DNA of 64,000 nt, taken from contig NW_026944383.1 of assembly GCF_033439725.1 (NCBI RefSeq), forward strand, positions 372,001 to 436,000. The letters are read 5' to 3'. This document shows positions 1 to 10,916 of the stretch, piece after piece (position 1 is the first letter of the stretch; each line of letters begins with the position of its first letter). Made by a program: the position numbers and the translations under genes. The stretch comes from Neurospora tetraspora. Taxonomy: Eukaryota > Ascomycota > Sordariomycetes > Sordariales > Sordariaceae. The notes under the pieces were generated by a model. It was given only the letters and a program-made list of their open reading frames with translations, was not told the origin of the DNA and searched no databases.

Positions 1-2089
1 TGTGGGAAGTGGAAACAACCAAGTTGAAGGAACCGTCCAAGGGAGTGAAGGAACCGGAGCAAGAAAGTGGAGGAGGCGGGCCCCCTCAAGTATTGTACAC
101 CACTAGCGACTGCTGTACCCCCTTCTTGGACAGACCTAGAACCCGAACGAGCGTGGTACGAAGGCGTGCGAAGCGAGCGGTGGACAAGGTGGGCTGCGGT
201 GGGACGCCGGGCGGAAAAGGAAAGTGACTCGAGCGAAACAAAATGAAGACCGTGACAGGGCACGCCCTAGACGCTTCCTGCCAGGAACATGGGGAACCAC
301 AACCAGGCAACTCGCCGTGTTGGTGGTCTGGCTCCTGTCGTCTGCCAGTTCGGGCCACCTGCCCTGGATGCGCCCGCCCTCCTTCCACGGTCTCCCACCG
401 GACCGCTGGACAGCCAGTGGAGATCCCTTCTTCCTTGGCGAGATTGCGCTTTCAACAATGTCCCATTGTCTCTGTGTGTGTGTGGAAGGCGTGCCCGGTG
501 TGCCAACCAGAGCGGCTACTGCAAGGCACAGGAACCGGAACCTCGGCAGGAACGCAGCATTGGATTTTGGCGAGAGAGGAATCAGGAACCGTTCGCTGTG
601 ATTGGCGGGAGCTCTGTTGAGTGTTGCTGAGGTCTCACTTTATCAACAGGGGAGGAGATGAGCAGAGGCCACCCTCCATCATGGGCGACGGGGAGATGGA
701 GATTGGCCAAGATTGGCCAGAGGCTTCTATTTTTCCATCACGATGCCAGAGGACGTCATTCATCAGTAACTTTCCACCGCTTCGGTGTTTGTTTCATTAC
801 GCTGTGCCACTGCCCTGCGGCCGCGCAAGCACGACGGATGATGAAGTGGACATACCTTGAATACCCTCTTCAACAATGAGTTCCCCTAACGCCACTCTTC
901 GATGCCAGCCAGAGGGGGGAGAGCATACATACGCAAACTCTACGTAACTCTGCTTCGTATAAAGTCAGGGCTTCCCGGTTCTCCCCAGTTGCACCAACAC
1001 AAGGCCTTGCCGACCCGTTCCCCCGTCGCTTGAAGTGCCGAGAAATGTATTTCTGTCCTCCCCGGCGGTGACAGTGACAGCCCACACAGAGCCATTCTCT
1101 GGGCTGTTGTCCGATGGCATTTGTGACCGTCCCATGCTTTGTCACCATGAGAGAGGCGGCCCCGGAGATTGTGTTAATCACTGCTTCTCTCGGCCTTCTC
1201 TCATATGCTCCAAAAAGGCGGGCAACTGTCCCCAGGAGTGACCCGGATAGACAGCGCGGTTTGGCCTGATCCCGTTCATCGTCAATTGAATCCCTGCTGA
1301 ATATTGTCAAAGGCTTCTGTTCCTGACTAACCTGCTATGGTTTAGGGCGCATTCGCAAGCGGGCTCCGCCTTTGTGGGCAGGGTGGGAATGGTGGGTCGA
1401 CTTGCGATCCAGCAACAACCAGGAACCTCATCAAGTTGTGTTTTCGCTTCCCTTTTCTTAGGACCTTTTATTGATAATAGACGGTGCTGCTGTACGAGTT
1501 CCAAGACTTCTGGCGAGAGGTCTCGGTCACTTGTCGTTGCAGACCTGTCGACGTGAGGTGGTTGTCGGAAAGGAGAGATGACAGCGGTCAGTCCGGTTGT
1601 AAACAGACCTGCGGCCGGCTTTCCCAGCGTCCAGCTGCATGAGAAACGCTCGGATGACAGGCACATTGCGTCCGACGGCAGTGACATCGGACGAATCCAG
1701 GCATGATCACCACAAAACACGGTATGTGTTCTTGTTTGTTTCTTTATCTTGCCTCGAATCGAAACATCAAATTTTGCCTAATGGTAGTATTCTGCTGGAC
1801 ATTGCGCTGTTTTTTCTTCTCTTTGATGAAGGGCTGCTCTTTCATGCACTGCTTCAAGCGTTTTCCCTGTCCTTAAATCGCACGGTCCATGAAATCCTGG
1901 CGTATACTATGTATAGGTATCCTTCAATGGATGGCTGTCAAGCTTGGTTGTAACCTCAACACCATTCCTCGAGTTGAAGAACTGACCGTTATTTATCGCC
2001 CTTGAACACCCTGCGGGCCATCTTTCGCTCCAGCTTCGGGTTGATTAAACCCCTAATCTCGGCTGAACGACTGCCTATGAAAGCGGCTC
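1..2089. other. No supported gene
   Basis: Only short overlapping open frames in several registers are present. None shows a recognisable domain, a good start context, or exon/intron structure that links them. I see no repeat or RNA gene here. The stretch may hold the edge of a gene lying outside the window, but nothing supports that directly. Confidence 0.5.
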
Positions 2090-3220
2090 TCATAAATTGT
2101 TATAGCAACCGTCGGAATGCATCCATGATGGCGGGATGCCACGAACATTCCACTGCATTATGGAAACTGACAGGTTACGCCAAGTCTCAACATGTCGCGG
2201 TTCTGGAACGCCACATATGATGGCCCAGATGATGCCCATCAAAACAATCTCCAGATCGTCAGGAATGTTAGGAGGGACCCGAGCCCCATACGATAGATCG
2301 AAGAACGAGATTGTGCTAGCAGGGGAGATGAGGAGCTGTCTGTTCTGACTATCATCAGCATAAAATATGTCATTGCTGGCTCCATGTCTTTTGGCATTCG
2401 CATGAGCGAGAGCAAGATCTTTGATCGTCGAAGCGATGAAGACACGAGAATGATCGACCTCGTGAAGATATCCAGACCCCAGGATGGAATCGAACACATC
2501 CCGCATTGTTGTCCGATACAAGAACCGCCCGGAGTCTGGCCAGTCTTGTGTTTGCCGATCATCATCTCTGAGCACTCGATATTGGTTGGGGCCGGGCGCA
2601 ACATTGTCAGAACTCAGAAGGAGCTACAACCACTTTTCAAGAAACTTGATCTCTCTCTGGTCCACTAATGTCGATCAGTTCTGATGCATTTATAATTTGT
2701 AGCTGAACTTCTTCGGTCAGAGGCTCACGGGAGTACACTACATGGACAGGTGGTGTGAGGTTACTGAGGTATAGTCCGAACACGCCTAACACCAACATAC
2801 AAGTTGGCAGTTCATGAACAGCACTCAGCAATACGGCACTCGATTTTCGGCCGACCAAAACTGTCATCTTCAGATCACACGTGTGTAATCGGGTTGACAG
2901 TTAGATAACACAAAAGCACTTGCTCTGCCTCTGTGTTTCCGACCAACCTTCAGCAGCCGGCTTTTGGCATTTTTTGTAGCTGTCCAAACATTATACTGTC
3001 AACAGAGAATTTGACGGACCTGGTCAAAGTGTTATATGATACGCTTGGCCATGCCGATGTGGCATCTGCGAGTCAACTTGGTTGATGCGGAACACCAGAA
3101 CATGCGAATAGCAAAGGGGGCAGGTAAACGTTCTCGAGGTGTTGACTCCAAGACACTGTCAGGAGTTGCAAACCGTACGTCTGCCAACATAATCAATACT
3201 GGCTGATATAGTGAGATCAT
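2090..3220 (-). pseudogene. Possible decayed or multi-exon gene of unknown function
   Basis: Two protein-like open segments lie head to tail on the minus strand. The upstream one starts with ATG at 2867 and reads MTVLVGRKSS then ELPTCMLVLGVFGLYLS. The downstream one (about 2575 to 2090) includes DSGRFLYRTTMRDVFDSILG and IPDDLEIVLMGIIWAIICG. They are in different frames and meet near 2640-2660 at a short GA run, where no intron with good signals is visible. The frame of the downstream piece is also closed by a stop just upstream. A third short open frame (3220-3032) could be an earlier exon. I do not recognise the family. Either this is a gene that has lost its frame, or its splicing is unusual; I favour decay. 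Confidence 0.3.
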
Positions 3221-4699
3221 TCCTGGCGTCTACATTTTTGAAGAGCAGCAGGACGTTTTGGGTCGGTATCATGGTTTATATCAAGCAGATGGGGAAGCGG
3301 CTCTTCATCGAGCAGACGCCTAGCTAACCACCCAAAAATCCGGCTACTGTCGCACAGCGAGCAGTTAGTAAGTAATATGTGGTATCAGTGACCGCACCAC
3401 GCACGAATGTTTGAGAATGGGCCTCAATGTCGGTTTTAATACAGACAGCTCGGCTGTGGTCGGTTTCGTGAAGACGATGGAGGCATACTTCAAGATACGT
3501 AATCCCACGTCAAGCGAATAAGATTACATTACCCGGATGCCTGCGCCACTTGATCTCGCGATACCTCTTGATGGCGCCTCGGCGCCGTGGAAGAACTGGT
3601 GTGGTGTTCAGCTGAAGGATTCGGACACGAAACAACACAGCCACCGCTCAGCCGTAAGCGATGAATGATCTTGACCTCTACCGCTTCCAGAATCGGGCCA
3701 CAGTTGGCGATCCGAAAGGAGACCTGGATAAACCTGCTATTTTGGCTTGTTGTTGGCCGTGGACTTTGCTCAATGACCTCTCGTCCAGTGCCGACCCCAC
3801 TTCAATAGCTGGAGCGCCGAGTAGCTGAGATGACTTGGAGTATTTTGCTAATAAAGCGCCAAAACACCAGTAAGGAGACGTATCTGATTTATACTGTGCT
3901 GGATGAAGCCATATTCGAGTAAATGAGATGGCAAGACGTAAGCTTTCCATGTGAGACCAATTGGCTTGATGATCGGTGGTGGAAGAGCTGAACAACGCTG
4001 GGGGGGCTGAGGTGACGGAGGCGCACAGATGCAGCCAGACACGCCAAGGCTGCAATGTCCAGCTGTCAGGATGAGGTCCGGCAGCTGCCAGTCAATCTAC
4101 GATTGGACAGCAAACAGTCTTGGTGGGGTTACTTCGGCCATTCCTGAGTCTTGGCGGTCTGTCAGCCTGTGCACCTCCACACAACGAACCCAGCCCATTT
4201 TTTCCCTTCCTCCCCACGGTCTCCCAGCACAGCCTTTCCTCTCAACCGCTGGCATTTGAGGCTCACCACTTTGGAAGCACCCCCAGCTCCGGATTCCACC
4301 TCCACCTCTCCCAAAACACAGCGTGCTCTTGCCATCAAGACGATCGATTCAGTCGATTGCTAGCTGTAGCCATTGCATTCTCTGTCTAGCTCTCCATCCC
4401 ACCCATTGACGTGGCCCCAGCATCCTACGGTTCCAGTTGGTGCTTTTTATTCGCATCCGACTAGCGAACCGCCACTGACTACTATCCACGACTCCTCCAA
4501 CAAGCCGCGCCGCGAGTCTCCAACTTGGAGCTCTCGCCACGCTCTCCAGCCACACATCAAAGCCTCCAACACATCATCGCTTGGTGATGCTGCCTGGACG
4601 ACGGTGAGCTTAATACGTGATAGCATATAATTATTTGGACCATCTTACCCTTCGATTGGACGGCTTCAAGCGACGTCGTCTAGAGCTTCAGGCGACCTC
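3221..4699. other. Intergenic region and probable leader of the C2H2 gene
   Basis: No gene is supported in the first kilobase, apart from a protein-like minus-strand open frame at about 4055-3678 that has no recognised domain and may belong to the decayed locus to its left. From about 4180 the plus strand becomes C/T-rich, as in fungal promoters and 5' leaders. A possible leader intron runs from the GTGAGC at 4604 to the CAG ending at 4691, just before the start codon at 4700. Its branch site is weak, so this is uncertain. Confidence 0.45.
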
Positions 4700-7156
4700 A
4701 TGGCTTCGGAAAAAGGGCATCTCGCGGCGACCGAGACTCCTCTCGCGACACCCGCTCCCTCACAGCTCGCGGCAGCCTCGTCCGCCCCAGAAGCACCGCC
4801 GACAGCCACATCTGCCGACGCCGCCTTTGCCCTCGCCGCCGAGATCTCCCGGGCCAAGTCGCTCAAGAGGTCCCGTGAGGAGACCCCGCCATCGCCGGAT
4901 TCCGTAGAATCCTCTTCTCCTGGCGACCTGTCCCCTTCCAAAATCGCCCGCTTGGTCGGCTTTGCTAGGTCGCCTCCGCCCTCTCTAAATGGTACCGCCG
5001 ACCACGATGAGGAGAGACGCCGACGAGATGAGGAGCACCACGCCGAATCGGTGGCGGCATCCGAAAACCTGACCCATAGCCCTCTGGCCGACCTCATGTC
5101 CGGAGCGCCGTCGGGGCTGGCCCGACCACCCGACGCGCCAAGCGCTCCGCCAATGTCGAGTCTGGATGCCGCCGCCGATGCTGCTGCTAGGGCACTGAGC
5201 GCCGTTACTATCCCAACGCCAAGTGCGGTTCCTAATGAACTCAAAGATATCAACCAGCCAAGCGGACCGAGCGCCCCAAGTCTCGCCAACGCGTCAAGCG
5301 AGGTGGTTAACAGTCCTGTGCCCATGGACGTTGACTCACGCGAGGATCAGCGGCTTTATGCGCCACAGCCTGATGCGCAGATGGAACCTCAAGACAAGCC
5401 TCCATCATCGCTGTCTTATCCCGGAGTCCTTCCGCATGGCGCTCCTATGTCAGCACCGGCCCCTCCTCCTCGAGGAATGAGTATGCCCATATCGAATGCT
5501 CAGGGTGCGGATGTGACGCCTCGGTCACCAGGCTCAAAGAAGCACAAGTGCCCCTACTGCTCCACCGAGTTTACCAGACACCACAACCTCAAAAGCCATC
5601 TGCTCACACATAGCCAAGAAAAGCCCTATGTTTGCTCCACGTGCCAGATGAGGTTTCGAAGATTACACGATCTCAAGCGGCACAGCAAACTCCACACGGG
5701 CGAGAAGCCGCACATATGTCCAAAGTGCGACAGGAAGTTTGCTCGTGGGGATGCGTTGGCGAGACACAGTAAAGGAGCTGGTGGTTGTGCCGGTCGCAGG
5801 CCCAGTATGGGAAATTTCGGAGACGAGGATTACGATGGTGTGAACCCGACCGGAGCAGATGAATCGGGGCTGTCGAATGTTATGTACGAGGGTGCTGCTG
5901 AAGGTGAACTTGCTGCGGCGGAGGAGGAGCGCCGTCGTCTAAGTTTGCCGGCCATCAAAGCCCAACATGTACCCGGTCAAACAGCTCCCGATGGTTATGC
6001 TGCTCACTCAAGCACTTATCCCCCAGCAGGTCCCCGACCTGGCGGTCTTTATCCTCCAAACGTTGATCGCGGGTCTGCTGGCCCGCCCACTTCTCCAAGC
6101 GTGCCTAACAACCACACTCCTCACACCAGCATATCATCCATGCCCCTTAGCGCGGGTGGCACGACCATGTATTCGCAGACTGGGATGACGGAGAGTCCTA
6201 AACCTCTAAGTCCGGGGGCAGCTCAGCCCACTGCGCTTAGTCACGATGCCCTTACGCGCCAACGGCCGGCGCCTCAGCAGCCCCATTTCAGACCAGCGGA
6301 ACAAGCTCCAGCTTCCGGGTTATCACTGCCATCTCACGGTATGTCACCAGCGGCTGAATCAGCCTGGCTTTCCCAATACCCTCCTGCTGACCGAGATCCG
6401 TCCCAAGGCAACACTAGTGCGCCCGCTTCTCCGGCAACCCAACAAACGGCGGCTCGTGGACGGAGCCGTGCTTCAGGCGGACTTCCTGGACCTAATAGGT
6501 CCGGTGTGGTCGACGGCAACAACCTATTCGCCGCTGGTGAGCAAGGTGTATGGTCTTACGTGCAGCACATGGAGGACAAGTTCAAACACTTGCAGTCTAT
6601 GGTGGAGGCAACGAGCCAAAACAACGCTGAGCTGGCAGCTAAGCTCAACTCACACGATCAACATATTTCTGTTTTGAATCAAAACAGTGCCGAGCTGGCG
6701 GCCAAGGTCAACGCATATGAGCAACACATCTCTTCTTTGAACCAGACTGTTACGAATTTGACGGCCAAGTGCACCAATCACGAACAGCACATTTCTGTCC
6801 TGACTGCCGAGGTCACGGCGCTTCGGCAACAGCAGCAGCATCCACATCAGCAACAACACCCAGTCCACCAGCATCAACAAGAACATCATCATCAGGAAAC
6901 TCAGCAAGCAAATCTTCAAGAGCACCTACCTCAGCATCAGCAAGGGCATCAGCAAGGGCATCAGCAAGGGCATCAACAGGGCCATCAGCAGGAGCACCAA
7001 CCTGAACACCAACCCGAGCACCAACCTGAGCCCCAACCAGAGCATCAGCCAGGGCATCAGCCAGAGCACCAGCAAGAACATCAGCATCAGCCAGAGCACC
7101 AGCAACAACATGTCCCTACCGAGACCCAAGAACCCCCGCCTGCAGCACAGCAATAG
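4700..7156 (+). CDS. Three-finger C2H2 zinc-finger regulator, 818 aa
   Basis: This is a single uninterrupted frame of 818 codons. Three C2H2 fingers lie at about residues 282-365: CPYCSTEFTRHHNLKSH, then CSTCQMRFRRLHDLKRH with a TGEKPH linker, then CPKCDRKFARGDALARH followed by SKGAGGCAGRR. This layout is typical of fungal DNA-binding regulators, so a nuclear transcription factor is the likely role. The target genes cannot be told from sequence. The first 280 residues are Ala/Ser/Pro-rich and probably disordered. Residues about 610-710 carry three related copies of a segment containing AELAAK and QHIS, likely a coiled coil. The end is a His/Gln/Pro/Glu tract built of tandem GHQQ and EHQP units. 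The start at 4700 is the first ATG of the frame. Azf1-like proteins are one possible comparison, but I do not assign a name. Confidence 0.9.
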   Translation: MASEKGHLAATETPLATPAPSQLAAASSAPEAPPTATSADAAFALAAEISRAKSLKRSREETPPSPDSVESSSPGDLSPSKIARLVGFARSPPPSLNGTADHDEERRRRDEEHHAESVAASENLTHSPLADLMSGAPSGLARPPDAPSAPPMSSLDAAADAAARALSAVTIPTPSAVPNELKDINQPSGPSAPSLANASSEVVNSPVPMDVDSREDQRLYAPQPDAQMEPQDKPPSSLSYPGVLPHGAPMSAPAPPPRGMSMPISNAQGADVTPRSPGSKKHKCPYCSTEFTRHHNLKSHLLTHSQEKPYVCSTCQMRFRRLHDLKRHSKLHTGEKPHICPKCDRKFARGDALARHSKGAGGCAGRRPSMGNFGDEDYDGVNPTGADESGLSNVMYEGAAEGELAAAEEERRRLSLPAIKAQHVPGQTAPDGYAAHSSTYPPAGPRPGGLYPPNVDRGSAGPPTSPSVPNNHTPHTSISSMPLSAGGTTMYSQTGMTESPKPLSPGAAQPTALSHDALTRQRPAPQQPHFRPAEQAPASGLSLPSHGMSPAAESAWLSQYPPADRDPSQGNTSAPASPATQQTAARGRSRASGGLPGPNRSGVVDGNNLFAAGEQGVWSYVQHMEDKFKHLQSMVEATSQNNAELAAKLNSHDQHISVLNQNSAELAAKVNAYEQHISSLNQTVTNLTAKCTNHEQHISVLTAEVTALRQQQQHPHQQQHPVHQHQQEHHHQETQQANLQEHLPQHQQGHQQGHQQGHQQGHQQEHQPEHQPEHQPEPQPEHQPGHQPEHQQEHQHQPEHQQQHVPTETQEPPPAAQQ
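6934..7110 (+). repeat. In-frame tandem repeat coding His/Gln-rich tail
   Basis: A 12-nt unit, catcagcaaggg and variants, is repeated in tandem and encodes HQQG, then HQPE and related tetrapeptides. The array stays in the frame of the C2H2 gene. Such arrays change length readily between strains. Confidence 0.85.
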
Positions 7157-9074
7157 GAACGCGAACTCGCTCCGGAGGTCGCTGCTTGGGCGAGTGAGGC
7201 ATGGATTCAGCACATGATTGGAGTTGCTGGAAAGTGACCAATCCATTTATATTTATATGGAACATGGATGGAGGCGTGATGGGGGGTATATGAGTGGAGA
7301 GTAAGGCGAGTGTTTTGTCGGACATGACTTGGTGATATCCTTATGGAAACGGAGGACTCGCATCTTTTCTGGGTTGGAGAACAGGAGGCCGGCATGGCGT
7401 TTTGATGGGTTTGACGTAGCCAGGTGACGTCTGGTCCGGAATCTAGAATCGGTTTCGCAAGTGTTGCTTTTTGGTTCTCGATTTTGGGTGTTTTGTCCTA
7501 CTAAATGGTAGTATCACTGGCATCTCTGCGGCTTCGACAATCTTTACATGGTGGGAGGATGGCTCCAAGAGGGGAATCAACAACATAACCGCGCTTTGAT
7601 GGTTGTGGCCCACGTTGAGTTCAGGCCGAGGTGAAGCATGATGCAGTTGAGGCTGTCCGTCTGTCCGTCTAACAAGCCCGTTTTGTCTTGCTTCTGTCAA
7701 ACAAGTTTTGCGATATGTAAACGAGCGAGGTTTGTAACAAAGGCTTCAGCAAGAGCCATGATTTACAAAGACGGTTGGAACAACACGGAGGGACCGGAGA
7801 AACGCGAAAGTGTCGAAAGGCAAGAAGCACTGCATGGGGAGGAAAACATGCGCTCGGTAATGTATGATACAAGGCCACTGCGCTTGGTCAGGATTGATGT
7901 TCAAGGTGCCAGCGTTGAGACATGTAGTCCATGGTCCATGGTCATGTCTTTTCCTGAAGTTCTGGATAGACCCAGCAAACATCACTAACTGTTAGTCATT
8001 AAACAATGATATTTCAAAGCTCCTTTGCATAACCTACAAACAATGAAGAGAATTGTACAAAACATGTCGCACAATCTGAAGCTCCCTCCCCGGCCGAGGG
8101 AAGGTGCCCCGCTCTCGGCTCCGGGTGTCTTGAAGTCCCGTCGTGCAGCCTCCGGTTCCCGGCAGAAACGAGCAGGAACGACGGGAGCTTTCGGGACCCT
8201 GGCCCCTGCCGAGGTCGCCCCACACCGAAAACGTCATGGGCACCTGACAAGTACAACACTAACAATAAAGCACTGGATACACTGTGGGAAGTGTTAGTGC
8301 AAGCTGCAACAGTTACATTCGCACCTGCTGGTAGGGCTCCAGGGCGTCATGAACATCAACCCCTCGCTGCTGCCAGTTGTCAAGCCATTCATTTGATGCC
8401 CTGCGCATTATGATCGTAAAACCACCAGACGGACTCGAGCATCTCATCGCTCACCTCGGTTGGTCCCATTTGTTCAGCTGCCAGAGAGACTGGTGAAGTG
8501 TGAACATTGCTTTGTTAAGCCCCAAGTCAGAAAAGGTATGTGCGTTGCTCAAACTGTACACTTATCAATCCTTCACCACGGTCTTCATCTTATTCCTGCT
8601 TCGAGATATGAGAAGACGTATTTCCATAGCACCTTCCAACTTTTCTCCTCGTCATAGCTTCCTCAGTCATGACATGAACCATGGCTGCCACATCAGGAGA
8701 ACCCCTCGCCGTCTTTCACTTCTTTCTTGCCATTCAAGCCCCTGCCCTGCTACCTGCCCGTTCTCCTGCCTGCCCAATGCTCGCTGCATGTCGAATGTCC
8801 CATGTTGACTGTATGAACTCTCTATGAGCAAGGAAGGCGCGTCACCATTTCTCGCCACACGTTAAGCCTGACAGCGTCCGCTGTCGTCAACTCTAAACAT
8901 CTGACCACCACTCTGCACCGTACCTTCTTGTGGGTACCTCAGCTACGACCACCGAGGGAGTCTTACCACGCCTCATTAAAACCCGTCCGGTCCATCCTCA
9001 GTCAAGGACCGCCCCTTGATTTTCTTTACTGAGGTGAGTAACCAACTACTTAAACTTCCATCACATATCTCGCC
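7157..9074. other. Intergenic, no supported gene
   Basis: This holds the 3' end of the C2H2 gene and the promoter and leader of the acyltransferase gene. From about 8880 to 9074 the plus strand is C/T-rich, with no ATG just upstream of the start at 9075. A perfect donor-like GTGAGT lies at about 9034, but no good acceptor follows before the start. I see no RNA gene or mobile element. Confidence 0.5.
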
Positions 9075-10916
9075 ATGGCAGACGCCTCGGGATCCCTTCC
9101 TTCGCCGAGCGGTTCCTTGTCCAAGAAGAAATCCGGCAAGAAGAATAAGAAGAACAGCCAGAAAGCGGCTCGCAGTGTGATACCGGTGCTAAAAGAGGTC
9201 GATGGAAACGCAGTTCGTCAAGATCCGGCCCCAGCCTCTGCTGGCCAGGCTTCCGGCACTCCGTCGAATCAAAAGGAGAAACAGCTACACACCAAGACTT
9301 CTGTAAGTGTCTTCAGTTCCAGGTTTACCACCAGAAACACTCTCACCACGCACATACTAATACCCGTCAAGATACCGGACCTGAAACCCCTAACCAGTGT
9401 TGGTGCTACTACCACTGCCAGCGCCAGCGCATCATCGGGTTCTAGCAATACAGCCTCACACGAAAAACCGGCCAAGATGTCAAACAACGACAAGAAGGGG
9501 GTCACGGATGAGTCCGCCGACTTTCCGATCTCGGAGCCAGCAACTACCAACCCGGTTTCACCTTCCTCCACCCAAGTCGATAGTACCGGTATTGATTACG
9601 CTGATGCTCTCAAGGATGGCTTGAAGGAAAGTGGTCTGAAGGAAGGAACGGAGGAAAACGTTGAAGATCTTCCGGTCGAGGGCACCCGCGAGGAGCCAGC
9701 CGAGAAGCCTACCAAGATGACCACACTCCCAATCCATGACAACACAACTCGAGAGAAACCCAGCAACGCAGACCGCGATGCCGAACGAGAGAAACAAGCC
9801 TTATACGACGAATATCCTTCACTGTATTTCGAGGGCAATGACAACGAGCTGGCGCAACTGGAGCGTGATAGAGCCAATGCCTACCAGGCCGCCGGCATCA
9901 GATTTGCACCATTCAACATACCTTTACAGCGAAGACTTCAGACCCTGGCGGTTCTGCTACACTCGCTGAGTATTGCCACAACCGTCTCTTTCTTCTTTTT
10001 CTTGTGCGCCATCCCTCTTTTTTGGCCATTGATCATCCCGTACCTCCTTCATATGCTGCTTAGCAAAGCAGCAACTGATGGAGAGTTGCGCTTCCGCTCA
10101 GAACGGCTCCGGCACTCTCGAATCTGGCGCTTCTTTGCGGATTACTTCCCAGCTAAGCTGCACAAGACGCATGGTCTTCCCGCTGACAGGAAGTACATTT
10201 TTGGCTATCACCCCCATGGCATCATCTCACATGGCGCCTTCGCCGCTTTTGCCACCGAGGCCCTTGGATTCTCTGAGAAGTTCCCTGGAATCACCAACAG
10301 CCTCCTTACCCTGGACAGCAACTTCCGCATCCCGATTTACCGCGATTACATCCTTGCCATGGGCCTCCGCTCGGTTTCGAAGGAGTCAATCACCAATATT
10401 CTCAGCCGCGGCGGGTCTGACGGTCACGGTGCGGGTCGTGCTGTTACCATCGTGATCGGTGGTGCTCGAGAGTCGCTGGAGGCTCAACCCGGTACAATGC
10501 GCCTCGTGCTCGGCGAGCGGAAGGGCTTTGTCAAGGTGGCCATGCGCACTGGCGCCGACATCGTTCCCGTCCTCGCATTCGGCGAGAACGATCTATACGA
10601 TCAAGTCAGCCCCAAGAGTCATCCGAACTTGCACAGGCTTCAAATGTTTGTGCTGCGAACTCTCAAGTTCACTCTGCCGTTCTTGCATGGAAGAGGCATC
10701 TTCAACTATGACGTGGGCCTGATGCCGTATCGTCGGCCCTTGAACATTGTCGTTGGCAAGCCGATCAGGGTTACACAGAGGGCCGAGAGCGACTTGAAGA
10801 CAAGCGAAATTGACCAGCTACACGGTCTTTATTTGAAGGAGCTGGAGAAGATGTGGGAGCGCTACAAGGAGGGTTTTGCCCCAGAAAGAATCGAGGAAAT
10901 GCAGATTCTGAATTAG
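9075..10916 (+). CDS. DGA1: Type-2 diacylglycerol acyltransferase (DGAT2)
   Basis: It catalyses the last step of triacylglycerol synthesis, joining acyl-CoA to diacylglycerol at the ER and lipid-droplet surface. The hallmark motif YHPHG lies at about codon 378-382. It is followed by the family blocks NFRIPIYRDYILAMG, IVIGGARESL, RKGFVKVAMRTGADIVPV and FGENDLYDQV. One or two hydrophobic segments at about residues 290-325 (LAVLLHSLSIATTVSFFFFL and on) form the usual N-terminal membrane hairpin. The frame is open over 613 codons, but an intron is likely at 9303-9371: GTAAGT donor, CTAAT branch, CAAG acceptor, 69 nt and no stop. Splicing would give 590 aa. The first 240 residues are Lys/Ser/Pro-rich and longer than in yeast Dga1 (418 aa). 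Confidence 0.93.
   Translation: MADASGSLPSPSGSLSKKKSGKKNKKNSQKAARSVIPVLKEVDGNAVRQDPAPASAGQASGTPSNQKEKQLHTKTSVSVFSSRFTTRNTLTTHILIPVKIPDLKPLTSVGATTTASASASSGSSNTASHEKPAKMSNNDKKGVTDESADFPISEPATTNPVSPSSTQVDSTGIDYADALKDGLKESGLKEGTEENVEDLPVEGTREEPAEKPTKMTTLPIHDNTTREKPSNADRDAEREKQALYDEYPSLYFEGNDNELAQLERDRANAYQAAGIRFAPFNIPLQRRLQTLAVLLHSLSIATTVSFFFFLCAIPLFWPLIIPYLLHMLLSKAATDGELRFRSERLRHSRIWRFFADYFPAKLHKTHGLPADRKYIFGYHPHGIISHGAFAAFATEALGFSEKFPGITNSLLTLDSNFRIPIYRDYILAMGLRSVSKESITNILSRGGSDGHGAGRAVTIVIGGARESLEAQPGTMRLVLGERKGFVKVAMRTGADIVPVLAFGENDLYDQVSPKSHPNLHRLQMFVLRTLKFTLPFLHGRGIFNYDVGLMPYRRPLNIVVGKPIRVTQRAESDLKTSEIDQLHGLYLKELEKMWERYKEGFAPERIEEMQILN

Noticed and set aside
1-4000. Repeat-induced point mutation (RIP) remnant of a transposon
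   Set aside because: The stretch is not strongly A/T-rich by eye and no transposon product or terminal repeats are visible; a RIP index could test this.
4666-5325. Minus-strand open frame of 219 codons
   Set aside because: It lies entirely opposite the coding sequence of the C2H2 gene, and its Ala/Ser/Leu-rich product is a mirror of that gene's biased composition.
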